From: Paenibacillus sp. JJ-223 | GTDB lineage: Bacteria > Bacillota > Bacilli > Paenibacillales > Paenibacillaceae | NCBI RefSeq assembly: GCF_927798175.1 | Contig: NZ_CAKMMP010000013.1 | Coordinates: 1-64,000, forward strand | Direction of reading: 5' to 3' | DNA length: 64,000 bases | In this document: positions 18,052 through 26,742 of the stretch, in pieces | How positions within the stretch are numbered: the stretch's first letter is position 1 | Layout of the letters: each line of letters begins with the position of its first letter | The notes under the pieces: model-generated | Told to the model about the DNA's origin: nothing | Seen by the model: the letters and a program-made list of their open reading frames with translations, nothing else | Databases searched by the model: none | Made by a program: the position numbers and the translations under genes

Positions 18052-20010
18052 ATGACGAAACGGATCATTCTGCTGGAAGAAGGTACGGCAGCGTTAAAAG
18101 AGCTTATGGGCCCGAAGGCGGCGGGACTCGCAGACATGGTGCAGGCAGGTTGGCCCGTTCCGGCAGGCTTCGTATTGGCGGCGTCTGGTTTCGGGCAGGC
18201 GTGTGCTCACTCGGGGCAACCGTCCTGCGACAGGGACGATGAACTTGCTGACGCCATACGTTACCTGGAGCAGCGCTCCGGTAAAAGGTTTGGTCATGCT
18301 GCCAATCCGCTTCTGCTTGCCGTCCGATCGGGAGGGACGCTAAACGGCCAAACGATGCCTGCCCCGCTCCTGCATATCGGGCTGAACGACAGGACGGTCG
18401 AAGGGCTGGCCCAGGCAGCAAACCATCGAATGTATGCGCTTCAATGTTACCGGAATGCGCTGCTGCAGTACGGAAGAACGGTGCGAGGCATCATGGACAA
18501 AAGGTTTGAAGAAGAAGCAGGCAGCGATGTCATGCAGGATGAGGCTGAGCTGGAACGGAGCATTGCACGATGCAAAACGTGGATTGAAACGCTGGGAGGA
18601 ACGCCTTTTCCCCAAAGTCCGGAGGTGCAGCTGGAGGAAGCGCTGCATGCGATGCAAAATTTCGTGCAGGAATCAGGGGATCGTTTTGCAAATGATGGGA
18701 ACCAGGCTCTTCCGGATCCTTTCAACAGGAAAAATCCTGCTCTGATTCAAGCCATGGTTTATGACGGACTGGACGTACAGAGCGGCAGAGGCATGCTGTT
18801 TATAAACCAACCGGATCCAGGACGGAAAGAAATGCAGGGATTCTATCTGGCGTCGGACGCCGATCGATCGGCAAGTACGGCATTGGAGGAGTTGTGCGGG
18901 ACAAAACCGGACGTATACCGGATGCTGCTGGAGATGCGCAGCGAGCTGGAGCAGGGAGGCGAGTCCGGGCAAGCGGTCGAGTTCGTCGTAGAATCAGGTC
19001 AGCTTCATGTGCTGCAAAAGAGCCGAGTTGACGACGCCAATGACGCTTTGGTGAAAATGCTGGTTGAAATGGTTAAACAGGGAAGCATGACAAAGGACGC
19101 AGCCCTTCGGTGCGTCAATTCTGTTCAAACGGCGGAAATGCGTAATCGCAACGATACCATCGGGAATATTCCACTTTTCCTGAATCCGAATTGGCGGATC
19201 ATGCTGGGTTGGGCTGATGAAATAAGGGAACAAGCGGTGTTTGCGCATATCCGGCACCCGGGCGAAGCCAGGCTGGCCAGAGAGTATGGCGCCGACGGGG
19301 CCTTTTGCCGGATCGAAGATTGTCTCCGATCACCGATGAGATGGCCATATGCGCAGAAATGGATACAAGCGAACGGCATACCGGATCGCAGACAGGGCAT
19401 GTGGCGGTTGCTGCCGATGCTGCAGGCCGATCTGGAACAGGTATTGGAAGCGATGAACGGTTGCCCTGTCGCAATACAATTGCTGGATAGAAGGTGGATC
19501 GAGCAACAAATATCCAACCTGGAGAGCGTCAGCGAGCGTGATGAACAGGGGCGGACTTCGAATGTGCCGGCCATGGACGAGGAATGGTTCCGCGACTGGA
19601 CGGATATGCAGCTGGAAGCGGTTTTCCGCGCCGCATTAAAGATCATACGCGAGAATTGGCGGGCCAGGCCGGAAATCTTGCTCATGTTCGCGAATCATCA
19701 TGAGGAAATCCAGGCTATGGCGGAACTGGCTGATGATGTCGCCGAACAGATTCTGGGTATGGAGAAGCGCCACTGCCGATACCGGCTTGGTCATGGCCCG
19801 GAGCATGCATCCCAAACCGCCGGCTCGGAAAAACGATCAAACCTGTATTATGGATTGGGCCTGGATCACGACCGGCGGAACGAAACGAATGTTGTAAATA
19901 GTCCGGTGGAGCAGCTGCCCTTTACCCGGATCGCCGCTGCCCAAACCACCTTGGCAGAAGAGGCCGCGAAACGATTGTATTCAAACGGTAATATAACGAC
20001 AACGGCGTAG
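18052..20010 (+). CDS. Pyruvate phosphate dikinase-like protein lacking the phosphohistidine domain
   Basis: 652 aa versus about 875-900 in PPDK. The N-terminal ATP-grasp part is recognisable (LLEEGTAALKELMGPKAAGLADM, VPAGFVLAA, LLLAVRSGGTLNGQTMPAPLLHIGLND), as is the linker VVESGQLHVLQKSR and KQGSMTKDAALRCVN. The sequence then jumps to the PEP barrel (EARLAREYGADGAFCRIEDCL, LLPMLQADLEQVLEAMNGCPVAIQLLD). The swivelling domain with the GGxTSHAA catalytic His is missing, and the C-terminal FGTNDLTQ-type active-site segment is unrecognisable. Phosphotransfer between the two sites is therefore not expected. The start with GGGAGAG upstream matches the PPDK N-terminus. Confidence 0.8.
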   Translation: MTKRIILLEEGTAALKELMGPKAAGLADMVQAGWPVPAGFVLAASGFGQACAHSGQPSCDRDDELADAIRYLEQRSGKRFGHAANPLLLAVRSGGTLNGQTMPAPLLHIGLNDRTVEGLAQAANHRMYALQCYRNALLQYGRTVRGIMDKRFEEEAGSDVMQDEAELERSIARCKTWIETLGGTPFPQSPEVQLEEALHAMQNFVQESGDRFANDGNQALPDPFNRKNPALIQAMVYDGLDVQSGRGMLFINQPDPGRKEMQGFYLASDADRSASTALEELCGTKPDVYRMLLEMRSELEQGGESGQAVEFVVESGQLHVLQKSRVDDANDALVKMLVEMVKQGSMTKDAALRCVNSVQTAEMRNRNDTIGNIPLFLNPNWRIMLGWADEIREQAVFAHIRHPGEARLAREYGADGAFCRIEDCLRSPMRWPYAQKWIQANGIPDRRQGMWRLLPMLQADLEQVLEAMNGCPVAIQLLDRRWIEQQISNLESVSERDEQGRTSNVPAMDEEWFRDWTDMQLEAVFRAALKIIRENWRARPEILLMFANHHEEIQAMAELADDVAEQILGMEKRHCRYRLGHGPEHASQTAGSEKRSNLYYGLGLDHDRRNETNVVNSPVEQLPFTRIAAAQTTLAEEAAKRLYSNGNITTTA

Positions 20011-20140
20011 CAAACGAAGATCGATTTGCTGGATGGAAGTCTCAGCACGACTTCATGGAATAGAGGTCGCGAAACTGTTATACTGGAATATGCGTTATGT
20101 AAAATGAACGTAAAATTTCAGATAAGGGTTGAAAGCGACC

Positions 20141-22078
20141 ATGTTTACATTCAAGAGCGAACGGAACTCTTCACGGCTTTTATTTGCCGTATTATTTGTT
20201 CTGATGCTGCTGAAGCTGACGCTTCTGCGGTATTTCTTTTTCCAGGGTTTGTCCGGAGTAGGTTTGGTGACGGACGCCCTGGCTGCGCTGGCCTTGGTAT
20301 GCGTCCTTGATCTCATTGTGCCGAAAAGGTGGAAATGGGTCGTATACGGCGGTTTTAACTTGTTGTTCTCTTTTTTATTATTCGCAGCCACGTTATATAA
20401 CGTGCATTTCAGTTCCGTGCCGACGTATACGGCGCTGAGCGAATTGGGACAGGTGGCACAGGTGCGCGGCAGCATTGGACCGCTGGTGCGGCCTGCACAT
20501 TTCCTGTTCTTCGCGGATATCGTGCTCGTGCTGCCGGTCTGGCTGCTGACGCGCCGCCGCCGTTCGGCCATGGGCTATGGCATCCGCAATACCGACGGAC
20601 TCACGTTTGGCAGCAACCGAAAAAAATATTGGGGCAAGTTGGGCGTGGTCGTTACCGCCGCGTTCTGCATGGTGTTGTCCGGTACGTTTATCGTCAAGGG
20701 CGAATCGATCGACAATGAACTGGTGCGTGCGGAGAACCTTGGATTTTTGAATTATCAAGTCTCGTCGGCCATTCTGACCAGCAAGGAAAACGAAGCCATC
20801 GCGAATGGCAATATCCAGGATACGATTGCTCGCGTCAACGAATTGGTGAGCCGGTATGGATATCAGAATCCAACGAAACAAGGGCAGGCGATCCAACCGC
20901 GTTATTTCGGCCAGGCCAAAGGCAGTAACCTGATCGTGCTGCAGCTGGAATCGTTCCAGAACTTTCCGATCAATGCTTCTCTGGATGGCCAGGAACTCAC
21001 GCCGGTCCTGAACGATTTGGCCAAAGAGAGCTATTATTTCAATCATTTCTTCCAGCAAATCGGTCAGGGCAACACGTCGGACGCAGAGTTCATGTCCAAT
21101 ACGTCGATCTATCCGACAGGGGTTGTTCCGATGTCCGCGGGATACAGCGACCGCGATCTGCCGTCTTTGCCGAAATTGTTGAGCAGCGAAGGCTATCAGT
21201 CCGAAACGTTCCACGTCAATGACGTATCGTTCTGGAACCGGAACAAGATGTATCCCGCACTGGGTTTTGACCGTTATTTCGACAGAGCCAGCTTCGAGAA
21301 TGACCGGTTTAACGATTTTGGCGCATCCGACGAGGAACTGTACCGGGTTGGCGTCGAAAAAATGGTTGCCCATCAGACGGCTAATCAGCCGTTCTATGCG
21401 CAGTTTATTACAGCTTCAAGCCACTCGCCGTTCAAAATTCCGGAAGATCGCGCCCGGATCACGATTCCGGCTGCGATCACCAATACGCTGCTGCATGATT
21501 ATTTGCAGGCGATCAATTACACCGACTATGCCGTCGGCCAACTGATCGAGCAGTTGAAGGCGAACGGTCTGTGGGACAATACAACATTGGTGATTTACGG
21601 CGATCACTTCGGGCTGCCTGCCGAGGAAGAGATCACGCAGCAGATCAAGGATAACTTGAACGTGCCTTATGACGGCAACGTGAGCCGGTTCAACATCCCG
21701 CTTCTGATCCATACGCCGAAACAGGCCAAAGGTCAGGTGATCGAGCAACCGGGAGGCCAGCTTGATATTTTGCCGACCGTTATGAATCTGATGGGCGTCT
21801 CGCTATCGGAAGAAAAATTCACGGCATTTGGGCACGATCTGCTGAATATGGACCACAACGCTTTCGGGATTCGGTATTACCTGCCTACCGGCTCGTTCGT
21901 CAATAACGAGATTTTGTTCATCCCGGGTGCCGGCTTCGAGGACGGTACGGCGTATTCGCTCAAAACCTATGAGCCCGTAACCGATCTGGAGCCTTATCGT
22001 GCAGATTACGAGCATGTGCTTCAATTGATGAAATTGTCCGACGAGTACGTAAAACTGCTGCCGAAACGGGCACCGTAA
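20141..22078 (+). CDS. LtaS-like lipoteichoic acid synthase / membrane sulfatase-family protein
   Basis: 645 aa from ATG (a TTG at 20129 is possible). Four to five membrane helices occupy about residues 10-210, followed by an extracellular alkaline phosphatase/sulfatase domain. LtaS family residues are visible: metal Glu in LQLESFQN, nucleophile Thr in GQGNTSDAEFMSNTS, NDVSFWNRNKMYPALGFD, ASSHSPF, and the Asp-His pair in YGDHFG. LtaS polymerises glycerol phosphate from phosphatidylglycerol onto a glycolipid at the outer membrane face. The complete set suggests an active enzyme; whether synthase, primase or stress paralogue is not clear. A strong terminator follows. Confidence 0.92.
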   Translation: MFTFKSERNSSRLLFAVLFVLMLLKLTLLRYFFFQGLSGVGLVTDALAALALVCVLDLIVPKRWKWVVYGGFNLLFSFLLFAATLYNVHFSSVPTYTALSELGQVAQVRGSIGPLVRPAHFLFFADIVLVLPVWLLTRRRRSAMGYGIRNTDGLTFGSNRKKYWGKLGVVVTAAFCMVLSGTFIVKGESIDNELVRAENLGFLNYQVSSAILTSKENEAIANGNIQDTIARVNELVSRYGYQNPTKQGQAIQPRYFGQAKGSNLIVLQLESFQNFPINASLDGQELTPVLNDLAKESYYFNHFFQQIGQGNTSDAEFMSNTSIYPTGVVPMSAGYSDRDLPSLPKLLSSEGYQSETFHVNDVSFWNRNKMYPALGFDRYFDRASFENDRFNDFGASDEELYRVGVEKMVAHQTANQPFYAQFITASSHSPFKIPEDRARITIPAAITNTLLHDYLQAINYTDYAVGQLIEQLKANGLWDNTTLVIYGDHFGLPAEEEITQQIKDNLNVPYDGNVSRFNIPLLIHTPKQAKGQVIEQPGGQLDILPTVMNLMGVSLSEEKFTAFGHDLLNMDHNAFGIRYYLPTGSFVNNEILFIPGAGFEDGTAYSLKTYEPVTDLEPYRADYEHVLQLMKLSDEYVKLLPKRAP

Positions 22079-22125
22079 ATATAGCTCCCTCCATATCGGA
22101 TTTCGGAATGAGCTCGGTTAAATAG

Positions 22126-22173
22126 TAACGCCACCCTGCGAAATGATGCATGCAGGATGGCGTTATTTTTTTA
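22126..22173 (+). terminator. Terminator of the LtaS-like gene
   Basis: TAACGCCACCCTGC pairs with GCAGGATGGCGTTA (one mismatch), then TTTTTTT. Confidence 0.9.
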
Positions 22174-22177
22174 AATT

Positions 22178-22205
22178 TTGAAACTGTAATCAATAATGTT
22201 ACAAT
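22178..22205 (+). promoter_or_regulatory. Probable promoter of the luciferase-like gene
   Basis: TTGAAA, 16-bp spacer, TACAAT, ending 38 bp before the ATG at 22244. Confidence 0.6.
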
Positions 22206-22243
22206 GGAGGGAAGAGCAAAGACAGAGAGGATGGATCGACGAC

Positions 22244-23251
22244 ATGAAGCTTAGCGTATTGGAACACGGCCACATTAATGAAGGAAGAAGCGTACAGGAT
22301 ACGCTGCAGGAGACGGTGACCCTTGCAAAGCATGCGGAGGAGCTCGGATATTCCCGTTTCTGGATGTCAGAGCATCACGGCGGGGGAGCGCTCTCGTTTT
22401 CCAGCCCGGAAGTGATGATTGCGCACGTTGCCGCGCATACGGCGCGCATCCGGGTCGGATCGGGCGGGGTAATGCTGCCCCATTACAGCGCCTATAAAGT
22501 GGCCGAGAACTTCAGATTGCTGGAGGCGCTGCACCCCGGCAGAATCGACCTCGGCATCGGGCGCGCGCCGGGAGGCATGCCGCTTGCGAGCCGGGCTTTG
22601 AATGAAGGGAAAGCATCGAACGTACAATTTTTCCCGCAGCAGATCGCGGATCTGGGCGGATACTTCCATGAGCAATTGCCGGAGGACCACCGTTTTGCTT
22701 CGCTCGTGGCAGGTCCCTCCGTCCCAACCGTACCTGAGGTATGGCTGCTCGGTTCCAGCTCCGAGGGAGCCAGAATTGCGGCTGCCCAGGGAACGTCCTA
22801 TGCATTTGCCCAATTTTTCGGCACGCCTGGCGGAGAAGAAGCCATGAAATACTATCGGAGGCACTTTAAACCGTCCATTCATGGAGATCAGCCCCACTCG
22901 ATGATCGCCGTGGCGGCATTCTGTGCGGATACGGAAGAAGAGGCCGCCGAATTGGCGCGCAGCAATGAACTGTTTTTCCTGAGGCTTGGACGAGGGCTGG
23001 AGCAGCGCTCCTTTCCGTCGCTTGAAACGGTGCACAGCTATCCGTATACGGCCATGGAGATGGAGCAGATTCGCCAGCGCCGCTCCTTTTCGATCATAGG
23101 CACGCCGGAACAAGTCAAGGAGAAAATTGAAGCGCTGGCGGAACGGCATGAAGCCGACGAAGTCATCATCGCCTCGGCCATTCATTCGTTCGAAGCGCGC
23201 TTGCGCTCATTTGCCTTGATTGCCGAAGCTTTTGGCCTCAAGAAGGAATAA
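22244..23251 (+). CDS. LLM class flavin-dependent oxidoreductase (luciferase-like)
   Basis: 335 aa starting with the family's MKLSVLEHGHINEGRS; the open frame runs 48 bp further upstream without family similarity. It is a TIM-barrel FMNH2-dependent monooxygenase related to the MsnO8/YtmO group: YSRFWMSEHHGGGALSFSSPEVMIAH, GVMLPHYSAYKVAENFRLLEALHPGRIDLGIGRAPGG, and a late VKEKIEALAERHEADEVII. The substrate is unknown, and no cognate flavin reductase is adjacent. It has its own promoter and a terminator hairpin at 23287. Confidence 0.92.
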   Translation: MKLSVLEHGHINEGRSVQDTLQETVTLAKHAEELGYSRFWMSEHHGGGALSFSSPEVMIAHVAAHTARIRVGSGGVMLPHYSAYKVAENFRLLEALHPGRIDLGIGRAPGGMPLASRALNEGKASNVQFFPQQIADLGGYFHEQLPEDHRFASLVAGPSVPTVPEVWLLGSSSEGARIAAAQGTSYAFAQFFGTPGGEEAMKYYRRHFKPSIHGDQPHSMIAVAAFCADTEEEAAELARSNELFFLRLGRGLEQRSFPSLETVHSYPYTAMEMEQIRQRRSFSIIGTPEQVKEKIEALAERHEADEVIIASAIHSFEARLRSFALIAEAFGLKKE

Positions 23252-23286
23252 TGCCGACGAAGCGGGAATAAATACGATGAACCAGG

Positions 23287-23317
23287 CCGGAGTCTTGCCA
23301 GACGGGACTCCGGTTTT
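23287..23317 (+). terminator. Terminator of the luciferase-like gene
   Basis: CCGGAGTC pairs with GACTCCGG, then TTTT. Confidence 0.75.
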
Positions 23318-23341
23318 AATTTGGAAACATGTCTTCGTTTT

Positions 23342-23476
23342 AGGAACGAACTGCCATTGATGCATGAAGCAGCGGGATACGTGTTTGTGCATGCAGGCAT
23401 AAATCCCGAGATCCAGGACCGAGGCAACCCGTGGACCATGTTGAAGATGACACGATTTGAATTGCGCAACCCGTGA
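23342..23476 (+). pseudogene. Remnant of a metallophosphatase gene
   Basis: An open stretch with no start codon reads RNELPLMHEAAGYVFVHAGI then NPEIQ...NPWTMLKMTRFELRNP and stops. The GYVFVHAGINPE segment is the signature of calcineurin-like serine/threonine phosphatases (PrpE/ApaH-type), where it follows a LPL-Y/H-E region exactly as here. Only about 45 codons of a roughly 230-codon gene remain, preceded directly by the upstream terminator. The N-terminal metal motifs (GDxHG, GDxxDRG) and the C-terminus are absent. Confidence 0.6.
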
Positions 23477-23571
23477 CGGTGTGCTAAGTTATATTTTTCA
23501 GCAGTATTGCAGGAAACGCTCGGAGAAGCGGTTCTGGCGTGCTTATACATACGATTTTTAAGGATAAGGGG

Positions 23572-23904
23572 ATGGGCGGACTGGCTATTTATAATTTGGA
23601 TCATCTGCAGCATCATATATTGCTGTGCAACGGCGGTTCTTGCATGCGCAAAGGCGGGGAAGAGGTTACCCAGGCCGTGCGCGACGAGATTGCGAAGCAG
23701 CAGGCCGGCGAATTCATCCACACCACGCGAACGCGCTGCAACGGAAGGTGCGATGATGCTTGCGTGACCATTGTGTACCCGCAGGGAGATTGGTACGGGA
23801 ACATGACGCCCGAATCCGGCAGAGAGCTTGTACGTGCGCTGTGCAGCGGCGAACAATTGGACCGCCATCGGATCGCCAACGTCACAAAAACAGCAGTGAA
23901 TTAG
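23572..23904 (+). CDS. 2Fe-2S ferredoxin-like protein (thioredoxin-fold type)
   Basis: 110 aa from the ATG with AAGGA seven bases upstream; a GTG at 23539 extends the frame without similarity. Four cysteines have the arrangement of thioredoxin-like [2Fe-2S] proteins: CNGGSC near the N-terminus and CNGRCDDAC about 35 residues later, followed by VTIVYPQGDWYGNMTPESGRELV. Such proteins carry electrons or deliver clusters in the cytoplasm. It appears monocistronic. Confidence 0.85.
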   Translation: MGGLAIYNLDHLQHHILLCNGGSCMRKGGEEVTQAVRDEIAKQQAGEFIHTTRTRCNGRCDDACVTIVYPQGDWYGNMTPESGRELVRALCSGEQLDRHRIANVTKTAVN

Positions 23905-23993
23905 CACGGTTACTCCAACATTTTTTTTGGAAAATGAGCATTTGAGAATGAATTGCATTGAATTCGTTGTAAAGGGATTGGAATGAACTCATA

Positions 23994-24021
23994 TTGACGC
24001 TATAATCAGTAAAGGTATGAT
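23994..24021 (+). promoter_or_regulatory. Probable promoter of ppaC
   Basis: TTGACG, 16-bp spacer, TATGAT, 54 bp before the chosen start. Confidence 0.65.
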
Positions 24022-24075
24022 ACCTTATAGAATATGGTTATAACGACAAACCATCATTGACGGAGGGCTATGAAC

Positions 24076-25008
24076 ATGGAAAAAGCGTTAATCTTCGGAC
24101 ATAAAAATCCGGATACGGATACGATCTGTTCTGCGATCGCTTATGCCGACCTGAAAACAAAATTGGGACAAAACGTCGAAGCGGTGCGCCTGGGAGAAGT
24201 AAATGGCGAAACGCAATACGCGCTTGATTTCTTCAAAGTGGATGCTCCGCGTTTGATTAGCACGGCTGCCAACGAAGTGAACAACGTAATCCTCGTCGAC
24301 CACAACGAGCGCCAGCAAAGCGTTAGCGACATTGCGGACGTTACCGTGGTTGAGGTCATCGACCATCACCGCATCGCGAATTTCGAGACAAGCCAGCCGC
24401 TTTATTTCCGTGCAGAGCCTGTCGGTTGCACCGCAACCATCCTGAACAAGCTTTACAAGGAAAACGGCGTGGAAATCAGCGCGCCGATCGCCGGCCTGAT
24501 GTTGTCCGCGATCATTTCCGACTCCCTGCTCTTCAAATCGCCGACTTGCACCGAGCAGGACGTTGCAGCAGCTCGCGAACTGGCAGCCATCGCTGGCGTG
24601 GATGCGGACAGCTACGGCCTGGATATGTTGAAAGCCGGCGCAGACCTGAGCCAAAAAACGATTGCCGAGCTGATCTCCCTCGATGCCAAAGAATTTTCGA
24701 TGGGACAAGCCAAAGTCGAAATCGCTCAAGTCAATGCGGTTGACGTGAACGACGTGCTCGTGAAGCAGCCTGAGCTTCAAGCTGCGATCGAGGCGATCAT
24801 TTCCAGCAAAGGGCTGGACCTGTTCGTATTTGTCGTAACGGATATTTTGAACAACGATTCTGTTGCCCTGGCATACGGTGCTTCCGCCCATGCTGTCGAG
24901 AAAGCATACAATGTCACGCTGAACGACAGTAAAGCGCTGCTGAAAGGCGTTGTATCCCGCAAATCGCAAATCGTACCGGTGCTGACCGAAGCATTCAACA
25001 ACCTGTAA
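24076..25008 (+). CDS. ppaC: Manganese-dependent inorganic pyrophosphatase (family II)
   Basis: 310 aa from the second ATG, which is 8 bases after GGAGGG; the ATG at 24070 is too close. It hydrolyses pyrophosphate to two phosphates in the cytosol. DHH-family metal motifs are complete: GHKNPDTDTICSA, LVDHNE, EVIDHHRI, and the C-terminal SRKSQIVP that binds substrate. Length and start are typical (no CBS insert). It has its own promoter and terminator. Confidence 0.97.
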   Translation: MEKALIFGHKNPDTDTICSAIAYADLKTKLGQNVEAVRLGEVNGETQYALDFFKVDAPRLISTAANEVNNVILVDHNERQQSVSDIADVTVVEVIDHHRIANFETSQPLYFRAEPVGCTATILNKLYKENGVEISAPIAGLMLSAIISDSLLFKSPTCTEQDVAAARELAAIAGVDADSYGLDMLKAGADLSQKTIAELISLDAKEFSMGQAKVEIAQVNAVDVNDVLVKQPELQAAIEAIISSKGLDLFVFVVTDILNNDSVALAYGASAHAVEKAYNVTLNDSKALLKGVVSRKSQIVPVLTEAFNNL

Positions 25009-25043
25009 TCGGATTCGGTACAAGCGCGATCTGTCGCGTATGT

Positions 25044-25084
25044 AAGCCTGCTCTGATCCTCAAAGGGTCAGGTCAGGCTTTTGT
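25044..25084 (+). terminator. Terminator of ppaC
   Basis: AAGCCTG...CTGATCC pairs with GGGTCAG..CAGGCTT, then TTGTTTT. Confidence 0.85.
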
Positions 25085-25119
25085 TTTCATTTCATGAATG
25101 ATAAGGAGGCTGGACAGGC

Positions 25120-25611
25120 ATGATCAAAAACGAAAAAATCAAAGCAACCGAAGTGGCGTTGACCGGGCTGAACGGAGAAGACCTTGGCATCGTATCCACC
25201 CGGGAAGCCCTCGCACTGGCTAAACAGCATAAAGTGGACCTTGTCTGCATGTCGCTGATGACAAGCCCCCCGCCTTGCCGGCTGATTGGAGCAGGCGCGG
25301 CTAAGCAGGAAGCTGAGCAAGAGAAGAAAAAGGCCGGGAAATCACCGGATAAACGCAAAGTAAAAGAGATCCGGCTCAATCTGCAGATGGAGGACCATGA
25401 CCGGGACGTAAAACAGACGCAGGCGGAGCGGATTCTTAAAAATGGCGATTCGGTCAAACTGGTCATTCAAGTGAAAGGCGGAAAGGAAGGTACCGCCGGC
25501 AAGGAATGGGCAGAGCAGTTGTGCAAGTCATTGGCAGAGTTTGGCAGCCCGGCAACCGGCATTCAAGTCAGCGGCAAGCAGGTTGCCGTCCAGATCGACC
25601 CCCGAACGTAA
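25120..25611 (+). CDS. Translation initiation factor IF-3 paralogue
   Basis: 163 aa with both IF-3 domains: N-domain IKNEKIKATEVALTGLNGEDLGIVSTREAL..VDLVCMS..SPPPCRL, and C-domain KVKEIRLNLQMEDHDRDVKQTQAERILKNGDSVKLVIQVKG. The linker is divergent: the usual DYGKFKYEQ after the CR motif is replaced by AGAAKQEAEQEKKK. True infC normally sits with rpmI and rplT; it does not here, so this is a second copy. It could act at start-codon selection or ribosome recycling under special conditions. GGAGG precedes the start and a terminator follows. Confidence 0.85.
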   Translation: MIKNEKIKATEVALTGLNGEDLGIVSTREALALAKQHKVDLVCMSLMTSPPPCRLIGAGAAKQEAEQEKKKAGKSPDKRKVKEIRLNLQMEDHDRDVKQTQAERILKNGDSVKLVIQVKGGKEGTAGKEWAEQLCKSLAEFGSPATGIQVSGKQVAVQIDPRT

Positions 25612-25642
25612 TGGGAGCGCATTGTGCAAGGCATAACGGATC

Positions 25643-25686
25643 AACCCCCGGAGGAAGCAGTCGTTTTGCTTTCCGGGGGTCTTTTT
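25643..25686. terminator. Terminator after the IF-3 paralogue
   Basis: ACCCCCGGA pairs with TCCGGGGGT (with inner AAGCAG/TTGCTT pairing), then CTTTTTC. It may also serve the convergent tgl gene. Confidence 0.88.
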
Positions 25687-25710
25687 CAATATGAACTTGC
25701 ATCACGTATG

Positions 25711-26538
25711 CTACACTCTCAAATAACGGCTTCTACCCACGCGTACGTACAGCTGCCCAGGCAAGACCGGGGTGGTTGCCTCCTGGGCGTTGTTCGACGG
25801 ATTGCTTTTGGCAAAGCGCGAAAGGTACAGGAAATCCGGATAAATAATCATATCCATCAAATAGGCGGAGGTTCTGCTGCCGGGAACACGGTTCTGGTTC
25901 AAAATGTGAATGATGTCTTGGCCCGACGCGATGCCGATGCCATGTCCATAATACCAGTCCTCTCGAAGCATGATGGTATTTTCGCCTTGCCACTCCGGCG
26001 TTTCCGGAGAAACATCGGGATTTTTGAAGTATAATACGTCGCCGGGGAGAGCAAACTGCTTGCCGTTTTTTTCGGTCAACCGCAGGTCGCTGTCATAATG
26101 CCAGTCGAACAGGAGCAGATCGTGAAATAGCGAATTGAAAGCGTCCTCCCGTATGCTGCCCAGTACCCCGCCATAAAGGACGATGACGGCAGCGGTCGCG
26201 CATTCAAATCCGTACAAATGGCCATTCTGCCAAATATCCCGAATACCGGCGGCAGGGGTCACGTTTGGTTTCAGCTCAAAACCACCTTGCCGGGTACGAT
26301 TCCAAAACATCGGATTACATCGCGAATTTTCGAACGTGGAGAAGCTGGCGCCGCTGGCATTCAAGCCTTCTGCGGCTTCTACAAGGGAGGATCTGAGGTC
26401 CCATTCAAAGTGAAGATGCTCCATGGACTGATAAGCATAGACGTGGGGGCTGTCTTGGAGCTTCTGAAGCCAGTGCCATTGGAAATCCGTCCATTCCTGC
26501 CGATCCAGATGGATGGGCCGATTGGCTACGAGAATCAT
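25711..26538 (-). CDS. tgl: Protein-glutamine gamma-glutamyltransferase (spore coat transglutaminase)
   Basis: 275 aa, slightly longer than B. subtilis Tgl (245 aa), which cross-links spore coat proteins between Gln and Lys side chains. The catalytic Cys lies in GFECATAAVIVLYGGVLGS, followed by FDWHYDSDL, LPGDVLYFKNPDVSPETPEWQGEN with the active-site Glu region, and YYGHGIGI with the His. Its presence indicates a spore-former. A good ribosome site (GGAGG) precedes the ATG. The prophage begins within about 200 bp upstream of this gene and may have changed its upstream regulatory DNA. Confidence 0.95.
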   Translation of the reverse strand: MILVANRPIHLDRQEWTDFQWHWLQKLQDSPHVYAYQSMEHLHFEWDLRSSLVEAAEGLNASGASFSTFENSRCNPMFWNRTRQGGFELKPNVTPAAGIRDIWQNGHLYGFECATAAVIVLYGGVLGSIREDAFNSLFHDLLLFDWHYDSDLRLTEKNGKQFALPGDVLYFKNPDVSPETPEWQGENTIMLREDWYYGHGIGIASGQDIIHILNQNRVPGSRTSAYLMDMIIYPDFLYLSRFAKSNPSNNAQEATTPVLPGQLYVRVGRSRYLRV

Positions 26539-26742
26539 GCGCTTTAACCTCCTTCAATCCCGTAATGTCGATTCATGCAAAAAAAATGCCTTCTGCTCGT
26601 TTAAGGACAGCCAGGGATGGGGTACTACTCTATAGATAATATACATACAGGCAAAAATAAATGTTTAAACCGTGTGCTTACAGGGTTTTTATATGACTAT
26701 TGCAAGTTTAAAATCACGAAAAAATCACAATCTCTGCAAAAA
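26539..26742. other. Left host-prophage junction (attL region)
   Basis: A 204-bp AT-rich gap between tgl and the integrase with no gene. The attachment site must lie here because the integrase is the first phage gene, but its core cannot be set without attR, which is outside the window. No tRNA end is seen, so integration is probably intergenic. Confidence 0.6.

Noticed and set aside
20393..21373. 326-aa open frame on the - strand
   Set aside because: Antisense shadow of the LtaS-like gene.
24088..25023. 311-aa open frame on the - strand
   Set aside because: Antisense shadow of ppaC, which has all catalytic motifs.
26539..26742. tRNA gene as integration site
   Set aside because: No cloverleaf or tRNA 3' end is seen in the junction region.
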